From: Ricordea florida
Taxonomy: Eukaryota > Cnidaria > Anthozoa > Corallimorpharia > Ricordeidae
Assembly: GCA_949710005.1 (NCBI GenBank)
Contig: OX453276.1
Location: 34,632,947 to 34,696,946, forward strand
Direction: 5' to 3'
Length of the DNA stretch: 64,000 nucleotides
A program made the translations under genes and the position numbers. The notes beneath the pieces are model-generated. The model saw only the letters and a program-made list of their open reading frames with translations, ran no database searches and had not been told where the DNA came from. Position 1 is the stretch's first letter. Every line of letters starts with the position of its first letter. Shown piece after piece: positions 13,001 through 24,100 of the stretch.

Positions 13001-14236
13001 TTCCAGCAGACGATTTCAGCTGAGTCAAGATGTTGAAAGTGTCATTGACGAAGGTAGGCGCCATTTTAGTGTGTTGTAAAGGGCATTTATTCGGAATAAA
13101 ATAACCAAGAAAAGCGCAACGAGTGTTTGATTTACCAAAACAAATTAATTATGCAATGAAAGTACTGATGCGTATTATTCGATCCAGTATTGGGATGGGG
13201 CTGTTGCATCCATTGTACGAATTTTATAAGCTGGTTTTATATGAATCCCATACTGGTCCTTCTCTTCTTCAGCAAGTTAAATATTCTAAGTGTTACGGTC
13301 TATTACACACGCCCGGTTCGGAATTTCTGGCTATGATTGCAGCTACGCAGGGAAACAAAAAGCTTTCGACCTGCTGTACTTGACGAACAAACCTTCAGTT
13401 TTCATGTCACAGTGTGCGTGAACAACCCTGCCAGGGAGAATGGAGTCGAACCAGTATTTACCGCTGACCGCCTGGCCTCCTTCACTGGACTTGATTTCCT
13501 TACAGGATTCGGCAGGCAGCGCAAGAATGGAACCTAATGGCACTGCAAATAGAAAAAGGAGCTCAAATAAAACTTCTAAAACTTCTGATTGGCGTTTACC
13601 ATGTGACGTAATTGAAATTAGTTTCAAACGGATAAGAAAGAAAACTTAGACTTCACAAAATCAAGAATATTCAGTTCAATCCCTTTTTGTACAATTGCTT
13701 GACAGAAGAGAAGTTGAAACGATGCTAAATGAAACAGTGCTGACCAATTTAAAACTGAATATGCAAATTTTTTTTGGACATATTTCAGCACTTTCGCCTT
13801 AACTTAACCTGTTAACGACCTGCTTGAACAGACAGATCAGAATATGTAGCGAAGCATTCGAATCCTATTCACACGAATTCAGGAAACTACCTCTCTCTCT
13901 GTCTCGTTTCATGTAATATCTTTCTGCATTGGGGACAAAATCCACAGGTCTGGCTTCTTTAGTGCGGTTGTTCAACTCGCACATGTTGCTGGTTATGACG
14001 TAGTTAAAGCTTTGACATCTGACGTCAGCATTACAGACCTGCAGACACTCAAATCCATTTTGTGTTTTTACGCTGTAAAAACTGTGACGTTTAAGCATCA
14101 TGCCGAAGATCGAGACCTCGCTTCCACACTTCTGAGCTGTGACAAATCCGCAGACAACAAGCGTGTTTAAAATGTACCACCACATGGCAAAAGTAGCGTG
14201 ATTCATCGTGGAAACTCTCAAAGATCTGTAATGCAT
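10039..14236 (-). CDS. Gene B: secreted PAN-EGF-TLDc protein, last exon split by a palindrome
   Basis: Exons read on the minus strand with GT/AG borders and matching phase-1 joins: 14236-13891 (signal peptide and PAN), 13542-13393 (fibrinogen-like start, SGKYWFDS and HCDMKTEG), 12078-11950 (calcium-binding EGF, DIDEC to GNGKNC), 11631-11380 (TLDc part, [14 protein letters not shown] to FGGYTSVAW), and a last exon in two pieces, 10858-10779 ([20 protein letters not shown]) and 10290-10039 ([12 protein letters not shown] to a TAG stop). The start Met at 14206, giving MNHATFAM, is the likely initiator. The product should be secreted. TLDc modules in extracellular cnidarian proteins have no settled function. 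A 488-bp palindrome lies between the two pieces of the last exon. Reading into it meets TAA at 10742-10740 after 12 foreign codons, so this allele probably makes a truncated protein. Intron 2 holds a 987-bp transposon-like insert. Confidence 0.75.
10291..10778. mobile_element. 488-bp near-perfect palindrome inserted in a coding exon
   Basis: The left arm (10291-10517) and right arm (10550-10778) are inverted copies with few mismatches, around a 32-bp loop. The termini read GGTGTGTTCGATTGGGAAAT and, inverted, GGGGTGCGTTCGATTGGGAA. CAG lies on both outer sides (10288-10290 and 10779-10781). It reads as the same in-frame Leu codon in gene B, a probable 3-bp target duplication. Terminal blocks such as TTCGATTGGGAAATCC recur inside the arms. 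There is no coding capacity, so movement would depend on an outside transposase (PIF/Harbinger-like is a guess). Confidence 0.9.
12349..13335. mobile_element. 987-bp element with 21-bp perfect terminal inverted repeats
   Basis: The left end 12349-12369 begins CATAGCCAGAAATTCC and the right end 13315-13335 is its exact reverse complement, ending GGAATTTCTGGCTATG. The left duplicate (bases 74-87) shows the unoccupied site, so insertion followed duplication. Inside are short frames (12473-12628 plus, starting [11 protein letters not shown]; 13123-13383 plus; 13064-12843 minus) with no recognised transposase motif. It is probably a non-autonomous DNA transposon. A target duplication could not be fixed. 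It lies in intron 2 of gene B. Confidence 0.85.
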
Positions 14237-14295
14237 AGAGTTAAAGTTAACTTAACATGACAAAGCGACAACAGGTTTTCCAGCATTCTCTTAAC

Positions 14296-15603
14296 TTCTG
14301 CAGCTTTCTCAAGTTCTCTCATGGTGGCTCGATATTCTAAACTTAAGCACACAATTCATAGCGATTTGGTCAGGAAACTTTAATTGCATGTGATTACGCT
14401 GAAATCAAAAAAGTAGTCGGAAAGATTTTATTCGATATGGTTGCTATGGCAATCATCCCCAACTTGCTGAAGTCAGCTTTTAAAGCCTTTAGGCCAACAC
14501 TTGTAACTTAATTAGGAAACAACACTTGAATTCCAAACAAACATACAGTGTGAATTTTAGCTCCTGTCTGTGCAATAAACCAAAATTTTCACCATAAAAT
14601 TTTCATGTAATTGGTTTTTACAGACTTTATTTTCGCTTTGCACCAAGCCCTGTGGAAAAATTATCTCCTGTCACGTGACCCAAGTAAAAATGGTATGACT
14701 TTTTTAGTTTTTATGCATCACGACCCTATTGGTCTTCAAATTCCTTAAGTTTCAGGAGATCTGCTTAAAAACCAATAAAAGTAAAAATGTTGACTTCTGG
14801 TTAGTCAGTCCAAAAGTGGACATTTGAGAAAAATGCACTTAAACAGTTTCAGTTGCGCATGAGTTAACTTGATAAGCCAGCAGTGGCGGGAGGGGGGAGA
14901 TGTAGGGTTGCACCTGGGGTGGGGTGGGGAATAAAGATTTGCTCTAGTATGTGAAAAGTTACCCAATTTGGAGGAAATGTTCAGTTTCATAAGGGAAGTG
15001 AGAAAGCCTGTGATGGCAATTCAAGAAACGCTTTTCACAAGTTATTAGATCTGTCAATGTATACAGCTATTTACAACTTTCCCACAATGTATATGTAGTG
15101 TATTGTATTGTTACACATCCCCAAGTACACCTTACGGACCTACTGTATGTTTTTCCTAGGATTCCGTGTGAGCGATGAAAAGGAGAGATCATGGCGTGAT
15201 GGTGCAACCGGTAGTTATTTGGCGTGTTCCGAATATAATCTAGTTTATAGCGTGCAATCCCGCGGTTGAGCCACTACAGTATTATTTATATAGTTTGAAA
15301 TAAATCTACATTTTCAGTCATTTACTGACAGTAAAAAACCGATGCTATGGCTGTTACTATGTAAAAAATATTCTACTATTGTGTACATTCCTTGAATTTT
15401 ACACTTTTTTGGGAAAAATTCGGCAAAATCGTTCCAAAATGTTTTTTTATCAGTGTTTAGTGGTTTTAAATCTTATACTTTCAAAAAAGCGACTTTTTCA
15501 TCAATATCTTCATACTTTAGGGTATCGAACCAACTTAAGCAAGAATTATAACATTAATAACATTTATATATTTATACCGCGCAAATTCAACTATGCAGTT
15601 TTC
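14296..15603. other. Extra DNA in the right duplicate, no gene seen
   Basis: The left duplicate jumps from GCATTCTCTTAA (about 992) directly to GACTGTGCTGCGCC (about 1009), while the right copy has about 1.3 kb between the matching points. The stretch is AT-rich, with weak reading frames only (such as 14990-14805 minus). Either the right copy gained it or the left copy lost it. It lies just upstream of the gene B start and could carry promoter sequence. Confidence 0.6.
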
Positions 15604-15728
15604 AAATGCGACTGTGCTGTGCCTTCGTGTGCCCTTCGCTCTGACGAAAGAGTAACAGTCGAAAAGGCAGCTTGTCTTTTTTTTCCTAAAGGATTATTAT
15701 TAACCAGTAGCACTCACGGATTGAATTG

Positions 15729-15765
15729 AATCAGGAACCCATGACCGGGTCATGGGTTCCTGATT
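15729..15765. repeat. 37-nt perfect palindrome
   Basis: AATCAGGAACCCATGACC, one central G, then GGTCATGGGTTCCTGATT. The left duplicate lacks it: its GAATTGAAGG runs on directly, while here ATTGAA occurs on both sides of the inserted bases. Confidence 0.95.
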
Positions 15766-17534
15766 GAATGTTGTTCCCTGGGGTCAGTCTGTAAAGGAGC
15801 CTCTGGCAGTTGCTATCAGTCTGCGATATTTGATCTTACCCATCCACCCAATCCACGCTCGAATGTGAAAGAATTGCCATTCACAGGTGACAAACCACAA
15901 CACCAGGATCTACGTCCCCATGTTTGGCAAAAATTACATTTATAATAACCATAAAAAAATTATAATTTCCTTGATTTCCACTAATTTACTTGCCAAATCG
16001 TTATCGCACAGTTCAGTATCACATTCAAGTTATAGTTTAAATTAACCAATCACAAACTTGGTTTCAATCACCATGGAAGCAGTGTAAGGACTCCTAAATT
16101 CGGGCTTTCTTCAAAATGGAGAATTCTTTTTCTCTTGAACAATGACAATATTTTTTCATATCTTATATTTGGCTATTCTTCTTTTCTCGTAAATTGTAAT
16201 TTTTATGACTAATTAGTAATAAGACTTCGTGTCGTCCAATTCGGACTGTAATTCTACTCGTGATGGACAAATCGAACTCCCGCTTCGCGGTCGTCCGATT
16301 TTGTTATCATTCGTATGATTACAGACCAAACTGGACGCACCTCAGTCCTTTTAACATGACTTAAATCGTTTGATATACGAATTTGTATGTGTTCGACTTT
16401 CCCACTAACAAAACACCAGTTTCCTTGGTAACTAATTTCTTTGGTTTGCTGGCATTGTTTTAAAACATTTCAATAGCAAACCAAACTATTCATAGCGTAC
16501 ATCTTTCTAATTATATTTCAATTTCTTTGTAATGTTTTGTGCAATTTGGGCCTAAGAACACCTGCAACAGACCTTAAAGACACGCATTTCACATATTTTT
16601 AATGAATCAAGGGAAAGTTATCGCGACTGACGGCCTTTCAGGTTCTCATGGTTCTGCATGACAAATGATTACATCAACTCCCTTACTGAAAACCTTGCTT
16701 CTTTTACATTTTAAACGTTCTTAAACATACCAAAAACTACAAATTTAAACTTTCCATGGCTGGTACGGAGCGCTGTAGAAATACGATTTTCTCACAGTCG
16801 CCAACCACGCAACACTGTCAGTGTAACAAACTCGTATTTCGCCTGTTAGTGAATTTGTTAGATTTGTAATTAGCTGTAATACTATGCTTACCTTTCATTT
16901 TTTTCAGGAACTCAAATCAACACGAACTTCAAGTCAAGAGAATAACACGCTCTCTATACTGATCGAGCTCACTGACGTCAAACACTGTGTGAGGTTTGTG
17001 TTGGTATTGTAGACTATCGTATTGTTTTGACCAGATCAAGCTGATCACACACATGGTACGGTCAAACATTTGTTCATGAATCTAAGACTCTTATCTAAAA
17101 TTAATAGTCATCTGACTGTTGAGTTAAGGCGCACAATGGAGACAGGGGTGAGGGGCTCATTGGAAATCTGCTGGATTGATTGCAAGGAAAAGGAAAACAA
17201 TGGAAAAACTTAAATTAGTTTAAGAACTAGATGTTACATTTGAGATACCTGCAATACACGCAAATTAATCAGTATGTAAATCAATACTCTAATGTTGCTG
17301 TCTCCGTCCTCTTAATGCTTAACTAGTACAGAATAATACGAGTTCTGATAATTATTATTTATGCGGCGAGCTCAGAAACAGAGAGATGTAAGATTCATGC
17401 AAACTATCATATATAGTAACAGAATTCTATACGTCGCTGACTGACGGCATTATTGTCTTTGATCTTTAAGGGTTAATCATGTTTGTGACAGAAGAATTTT
17501 TAAACTGAATTGACAGAATAAATCAAGTCTCGAA

Positions 17535-17690
17535 GAGTTTATTACAAAGTGCATCAAATATCGTTACAAATTCAGATAGCTTAGTTTATTACAAAGTACG
17601 CAGAACAGTTCAGTGTTCCAAATTGCGACATTTGTTACAAAGTGCGACACATTTATTACAAATTGCGCGGGTTGTTACAAACTCCGTCTA
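17535..17690. repeat. Short interspersed TTATTACAAAGTGC repeats
   Basis: Variants of TTTATTACAAAGTGC or GTTACAAATTGCG recur about six times at uneven spacing. No gene is seen between 16950 and 17940 apart from this. Confidence 0.6.
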
Positions 17691-17947
17691 GCATTAAGAA
17701 CTGTGAAAAAAAAGGCGAATTATTTTCAGCGGAGAAAAAATTGTAGTGTGAACAGGTGTCGTCGATCGAAAGGGGCTTACCACTTTCCTGTCTTACCGGC
17801 TGAACCGGTTTGTTCTATGAACTGGATCTGGTTAAACGAGCCCTGTCAGGCTCCTCCCCCCCCCCGGTTCTTTTAGACTAACTACCAAAGCCAAAGAAAG
17901 CGATTAAGCTTAAGTTGTGTGATTCTGTTGCTAAAATGTCCAACCCG

Positions 17948-18165
17948 GTTAACCCTTTAACCCCTGAGATCAAAATCTTAATTCTTCTAACTGATCTCAA
18001 TACATCTTTCATTACATCAGTGTGGAGATTTTGATGTCATATCAACAAAAACCTATGTGAGTTTTCAGATTACATATTCTCATTAGCTCTACGGTTGCCT
18101 TTGTAGTAATATGTTTAAGAGAAGATGCATGTTGGTCACTCTCAGGGAGTAAAGGGTTAAACCAG
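17948..18165. mobile_element. MITE-like element with AACCCTTTAAC ends
   Basis: The left end GGTTAACCCTTTAACCCCTG and the right end CAGGGAGTAAAGGGTTAAACC are imperfect inverted repeats about 215 bp apart. Related ends with CTTTCACTCCCAA occur at 37744, 38004, 51909 and 54159. Confidence 0.6.
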
Positions 18166-18322
18166 TCAGAGTGGATGGAAAGCGCCCTCAGGCAGTGCCG
18201 CAGTAACGAAGAGTGCAACCATTTGTTCTTCTGAGATAGTTGGTAGAGTAGTATTCGCAGTTTTATACATTGATATAGTTGGAATAATAGCACCAGTCTG
18301 AGTTCCAGTGGAAGCAGACCTG

Positions 18323-18474
18323 CATGTCGACCACGCCCTCGGCCTGTGTAGGGTGTGCTGCATGTCGACCACGCCCTCGGCCTGTGTAGGGTGTGCCGCA
18401 TGTCGACCACGCCCTCGGCCTGTGTAGGGTGTGCCGCATGTCGACCACGCCCTCGGCCTGTGTAGGGTGTGCCC
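18323..18474. repeat. 38-bp minisatellite, four copies
   Basis: CATGTCGACCACGCCCTCGG plus 18 more bases is repeated at 18323, 18361, 18399 and 18437 with almost no change. It is much richer in GC than its surroundings. The repetitive reading frames on both strands (such as 18485-18042 minus) are produced by the repeat. Confidence 0.95.
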
Positions 18475-18687
18475 CATACAGCCATCCTGGAGCATGCGTC
18501 TTACATCTGTTGGTAGGTGGACATGAGGTAGGCACTTTTGTAGTGATACCACAGAGGAAAATGGATTATCACAAAGTGCCGAGCTTTGATCCGTGTATGT
18601 GATTTTCCTGTCTGCATCGGTTAAAGTTTGGTACTATGGAAATTGTCCGCCATAATCAACTGCATCAAATAAGGAAAACATTTTAAT

Positions 18688-18882
18688 AATAAAAATAATA
18701 ATAATGAACTTTATTTGAGTGTCAACTATATGTAACTTACTGCTTGGGGACACTGCAAAACACAAATGAAATAAAATCATATTAAATTAAATCAATAAAA
18801 TGTTGGTTTTTGTGGAGAGGGGAAAACCGGAGTACCCGGAGAAAAGCCTTTCGGAGCAGAGTGGAGAACCAACAAACTCAGC
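18688..18882 (-). mobile_element. SINE copy lacking its tRNA-like head
   Basis: The same body as the SINE at 1309-1617 (CCGGAGTACCCGGAGAAAAG, GAGAACCAACAAACTCAGCC, tail TTTATTTGAGTGTCAACT with ATT repeats). The homology stops before the tRNA-related promoter part. It is a 5'-truncated, transcriptionally dead copy. Confidence 0.85.
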
Positions 18883-19409
18883 CAACCCCGTTCCATTCAA
18901 AATTTAGACGCCATTTTGAGATGCAGTTCTCGAATGTTGCAAAGGAAAATAGCAAAAAATGTAGCATTGTTAAAGGATGTATTCTCAGCTGCAACTTGTA
19001 ACTTTTTTAATAGCCATTGTAATGCACACCTTGACATGTTTATTTAATAAATAGCCACTGGATGAAAATGTAATTGAAAATTTTTCCCTCGCAGGGTAAC
19101 TGAACGCAGTTTTTAAACAATTGAGATAGAGCCTGATAACAAATAGGGTGGAACGCGATTCAGACTCTTGGCCTCGCGAATACAGGTGGGACGCTCCATT
19201 AACTGAAGCCTTATTGACTTTCTGGACAACTGAAAGTCAAATAAGACACTATCCAGTGGATACGTGATAGTGACCTGACAAATCAGTACTCAGAAAATAA
19301 GTACCACATTGATCTTATTTACTTTTGGCGCCACTTTGAGGTCGTGCTTTCGTAGTAAGTTATTTTAATACTTTCCGTTTCAAACGGTATTGTTAGGAAA
19401 ATGACTGAC

Positions 19410-21097
19410 CGGTACACGAGCGTGCATCACCAATGAATCCTGGGTGGCAGCTGCACGTATATGAGCCCACGCTATTCAAGCAGTCAGCATTCACATCGCA
19501 GTCGTAGAACTCACTAGAGCACTCGTCTATATCTGAGCAAAGAATCTTGGGTTTTGTATTGAATTACCATGGTAACTTTATAACCGATATAACTGATAAG
19601 ATGTCCTTTGAATGGGGACGTTATGTGAATGAATTTAAGATACAAAAGAAAATTGAAATTTGCATACAATGGTTTCACAGAATAAGTCTTGACAAATAGA
19701 ATACACACATCGACAGATTGGTTAATAGAAAGGTAGATAAATATAGATAAACTGGCACATCGATAGGTAATGTAAAGACACACAGACAGACAGATAGATA
19801 AACAGATAGATAGATAGATAGATAGACAGAGAGATAGATAGATAGATAGATATATAGATATCTTTATTTAAACACGGCATTTTATCAAATTATAATACAA
19901 CAAATATTAAAATTTGGTTTACATAAAATCCGTATAGAGGTCAGTTAAATTTTTACACTGGTTAAAAAATTGCGAACTATTCAGAAGATTTGTTGATGCC
20001 GATAGTGAAAATACCTTTAGTTTACTCTTAAATGTATCCAGGGATTTTTTCTCCTTAAGAGCATTAGGACGATTGTTCCAAACTTTTGCACCCGTAAATG
20101 CAAAGCCATTTTTGAAATAGTTAGTTCTATTTTTAGGTAGCTCAAAGTTCATCCTAGAAGAACGTAATCCGTAATCGCTTAATGAACTAGTACGAGTAAA
20201 CATGTCAGGCAAATATGACGGCATCAGGCCATTGATTATTTTAAACATCATTATGGCCTTTTGATATTGTCTCTGTTCGGCTAAATTCAACCAGCCTAAT
20301 TGATCAAGAACATCGTTTGATCGTATTAAATATGAGGCACCAGTAATAATCCGTGCCGCACGGTTTTGAAGTTTTTGAAGACTTTTAGTTTGGTTCTCAC
20401 TTATAGAGTCCCAAACAATACAACAATAGGTAAAGTAAGGTTCAATTAATGACCTATAAATATCAATTAAGCCTGTTTAAGACAGGTTTAACCTTTTTTA
20501 GGAGACCTACGTTACGAGTTACTTTTTTTCTAATACTAGTAATATGGGAATCCCAAGTTAAATTTTGGTCAACATTTACACCAAGGCATTTAAGGGAATG
20601 CACCTGTTGCAACACTGCATCATTCAAACGCAGTGTTACATTTCCTTCGAGCGCCGCTGCAGTAACTCTCTGTCTTCATCCTATTAAAAGTCCGTTTTCA
20701 AAACATTTAATGTAAGCTTATTAGCAGAAAGCCACGATGTAATTCCCTTCAAATCTTTGGTCATTTCATCCTGCAGCCGCCAAACTGCAGCCTGAGAAAG
20801 TCAAATTAGTGTCGTCAGCAAACAGTCTCGCCATTCCGTAATCTAGAGACTTTGGAGAGTCTTAACGTATACAAGAAAGAGTTGTGGTCCCAGAATGGAA
20901 CCTTGTGGAACACCGCATGTTATACTTGCCATCGACGAGGTGACCCCATTTACATAACACACTTGCTGTCTATCTTCTAAATACGATCTGAACCACGCAA
21001 GTGCCCTATCGTCTACTCCATGGATAGATAGATAGATAGATAGATAGATAGACAGATAGATAGATAGATAGACAGATAGACAGATACACAGACAGAC

Positions 21098-21132
<35 letters not shown>

Positions 21133-21133
21133 C

Positions 21134-21164
<31 letters not shown>

Positions 21165-24100
21165 CAGATACACAGACCGACAGATAGACAGAGAGATGGA
21201 CTGGTAGATATATAGGCAGATAGAAAGACAGATATGTCCATAGCGTCTTTGAGTTTCGTGATTTCAAGCTCTTTTGTTTTGGAATGAATTTTCGGCAGAA
21301 ACTGCTGTCCACTTTCATTAGAGTTTAAATCTTAAAGCAGAAGTAGATATAGCAGATACCTGAACACGTGACTCCATCTCCAGTGTAGCCATGTCTACAG
21401 TAACACGTGTATGAGCCACTCGTGTTGTAACAGTCAGCGATTGCGTTGCACAAGTGGGAATTAGAAGAACACTCATTTATGTCTGAAAAATACCATCAAA
21501 GATTCTCAAATTAACCTACTTCTTATGAGACGGAACTATTTAAGCTATAACGTGAATACCTCTGTAAATCGGCGAGGATTAATGTGAGGAGTCATTTGGC
21601 TACAATCTTTGCCAAAATGCTTTAGACTGATGAACAGAAATCGTTGTTTTTTTATAACCTTTTAGAATCTCTACAAATCTTACACCCCACCCCCACCCCC
21701 AAAAACAATGTTGGCACTATCTACATAGGTAATACCATGGAGATACGATATCACGTGATATGAAATATTGGTAACCTCAACATTGAGAGGGAGAAGGGAG
21801 ACTTCGTTCCCAGCTACACTGGGTGGAGAAAACCCCTGGGAATGGCCTGGGAACGAGGCTGGGAGAAGGGAAGACTTGGATGGGCTGATGTCTAATGATT
21901 CTAAAGAGTCTAAAATTTTTGGCAAAGGTGGTAACTATTAAATTGACTAACCAGAGCAGGCGTGCCCATCCCCAGTGAAACCTTGTGTACATTCACATGT
22001 GTAAGATCCAATAAGATTTTGACAAATGGCGTTGTCATCACATTCATGGGCATCTTCTTTACACTCATCCAAGTCTAAAGAGATCACACATGCGCATCTG
22101 AGTCTTAACAAACTAACACTGTATGGAATAAATATTTCTTCAAATTAATTGCTTAACTGCAGGGTTACAAGTTTTATAAATGCGTTTCAGCTGAGCAATG
22201 AAGGCATTTGAGCCTCGATTATCTAAAGCTATTTGCGAGCAGAGAATGCCTGTGTGCTTCATTGTCTTTGATGACATTTAATTTCTACCCTTAGATTTTG
22301 TAATTGTAATTAACTAATGAAGAAATGAATATAATGATGAGGTTTCGCACTTTTTATCGATGACAACGAAATTCACCTATTGACCAGTACTAGTTGCACG
22401 ATTAACACAATTAAACCTGTTGAAAAGAAAGGTTTTGAATGAATTTGAGCCAATCACGAGTACAGATGAGATGCTCTACTGGCTGAGAAATGAAGGCATT
22501 TACGTTGGGGACCGGCCAATAGAAAATTCATAGATATGCCAGTCCGTGTGAAGCAGTAGATCAAGCACGATGTACAGTGATTCATCACATATCAAACACC
22601 AAGAACAAAGTTGAAAAAAAGAGACGTCACGGCGGAGTATTTCTATCAAAATTCGAGGAGTTTGATATGTGATGAAACACGTGTAGCGAATGTTTGATAT
22701 AGCTTCTCGAACGAAATTACTGAGGAGGAGAAATCAACGATGGCAAACCGTCCTAGAGCCGCGTTTGATCAGATATCCAAGCACCGGTCACAGCGCTTGA
22801 TATCCTTTGTCTTTCTCTTGTGCATTATTGATGAGTTCGAGAAGAATGGTATCGATCTAGAAATTTCATTATATATCGATATGTGAGGTTTTTACTATGA
22901 ATTACACCACTCGTAAAATTCATACGAAACTACATCAGCTATCGTAGTCGCGTATATTCCGTATCCTCACCAGTGAGGATATCAATGACGTCATTTCCCG
23001 CCTTGCACGATTCAGTTTGTGTACAAAGCTGCCAAACGAACATCGAAATGTGTTTTTCTCTATCTTATGGTTCAATTTTATCCTTGGTTTAAAATTTGAT
23101 AGAAACTCATTATCATACATTGCCAAACCAAAAAAAAAAGGAAAATAGAATTTAAACCAGGAAAAAATTGAACAACAACATCTATATAATAAATACAAAA
23201 TTATACGTTAGCTCGAAAATATGAATTTTATGTTCTCGTGCCACTCAAACATATAAAATTCATATCTTCTCGCCACCGTGTAATGCTGATGGAAATAAAA
23301 TTGAGGATTTGACCGTTTGTATTTAGACATTATAGCTACAAATATGAGAGTTTAATGGTAAAACAGTTACCTGTGCAATTTTTTTCATCTCCTGTAAATC
23401 CAGTTGGACAGGAACACATAAATGAACCCAAGCTGTTTTGACATGTTCTATTTACGTTACACAAGGGGATGGATGCATTGCATTCATCTATGTCTGAAAA
23501 CAGAACGAAAGAAAGGCAATTCAATTCTATAGAAAAAATATAGTTGCCGGACGAGTTAATTCTGCGTTGAATTTCATGCCAAAACCGATATCCCCGGGAT
23601 TGCTCGCGATTTGGTCATGCGATATTACTTCACTTCGCATATCACTTCTTAGGCACCAGTGGAATTCCACGCTAAATACTCCCGTTTCGTTAGCCAATAA
23701 GAATGCATGACGCATGTGATTCTAACTCATATTGGAAAAGATCGCCCGCAGGACATGAGCTCCTGTCATCCCGGTCAATACACACATGCATATCTGCGTC
23801 ATATTATTCCCGAAAGTTAGTTTTTACGCGTTAATCAGTTGATTTAAGGCTTTAGTGCAATCTAATTTCTTCGTTCTGTTTAGTGAGAATAGACAACCAT
23901 TACCAGGATAGCTTACCTTCTGTGTCCATATCGCACGGAGCAAGAACAACCTTGCCAGGAAGAATGGAATCGAACCAGTATTTACCGCTGGCCACCTGGC
24001 CTCCTTCACTGGACTTGATTTCCACACAGGTCTCTGCAGGCAGCACAGGAATGGAACCGAGTGGCACTGAAAAATATTTCTTTGACTTAAGCTTGTTTAT

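Larger units (their letters stand above)
12276..16950. repeat. Segmental duplication, right copy (contains gene B 5' part)
   Basis: Collinear with 1-3560. The right copy has three additions that the left lacks: the terminal-inverted-repeat insert at 12349-13335, about 1.3 kb at 14296-15603, and a small palindrome near 15729. It lacks the SINE of the left copy. The shared blocks include both coding exons and their splice sites. Homology fades around 16950-17000. Confidence 0.85.

Noticed and set aside
18300-18475. CRISPR-like array
   Set aside because: The units are contiguous with no unique spacers, in a eukaryotic genome; it is a minisatellite.
18042-18552. Repetitive His/Thr/Pro-rich frames
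   Set aside because: Produced by the 38-bp minisatellite read in several frames.
20843-21318. Tyr/Leu/Ser-rich long minus-strand frames
   Set aside because: GATA/GACA microsatellite fused by chance to the start of the LINE fragment.
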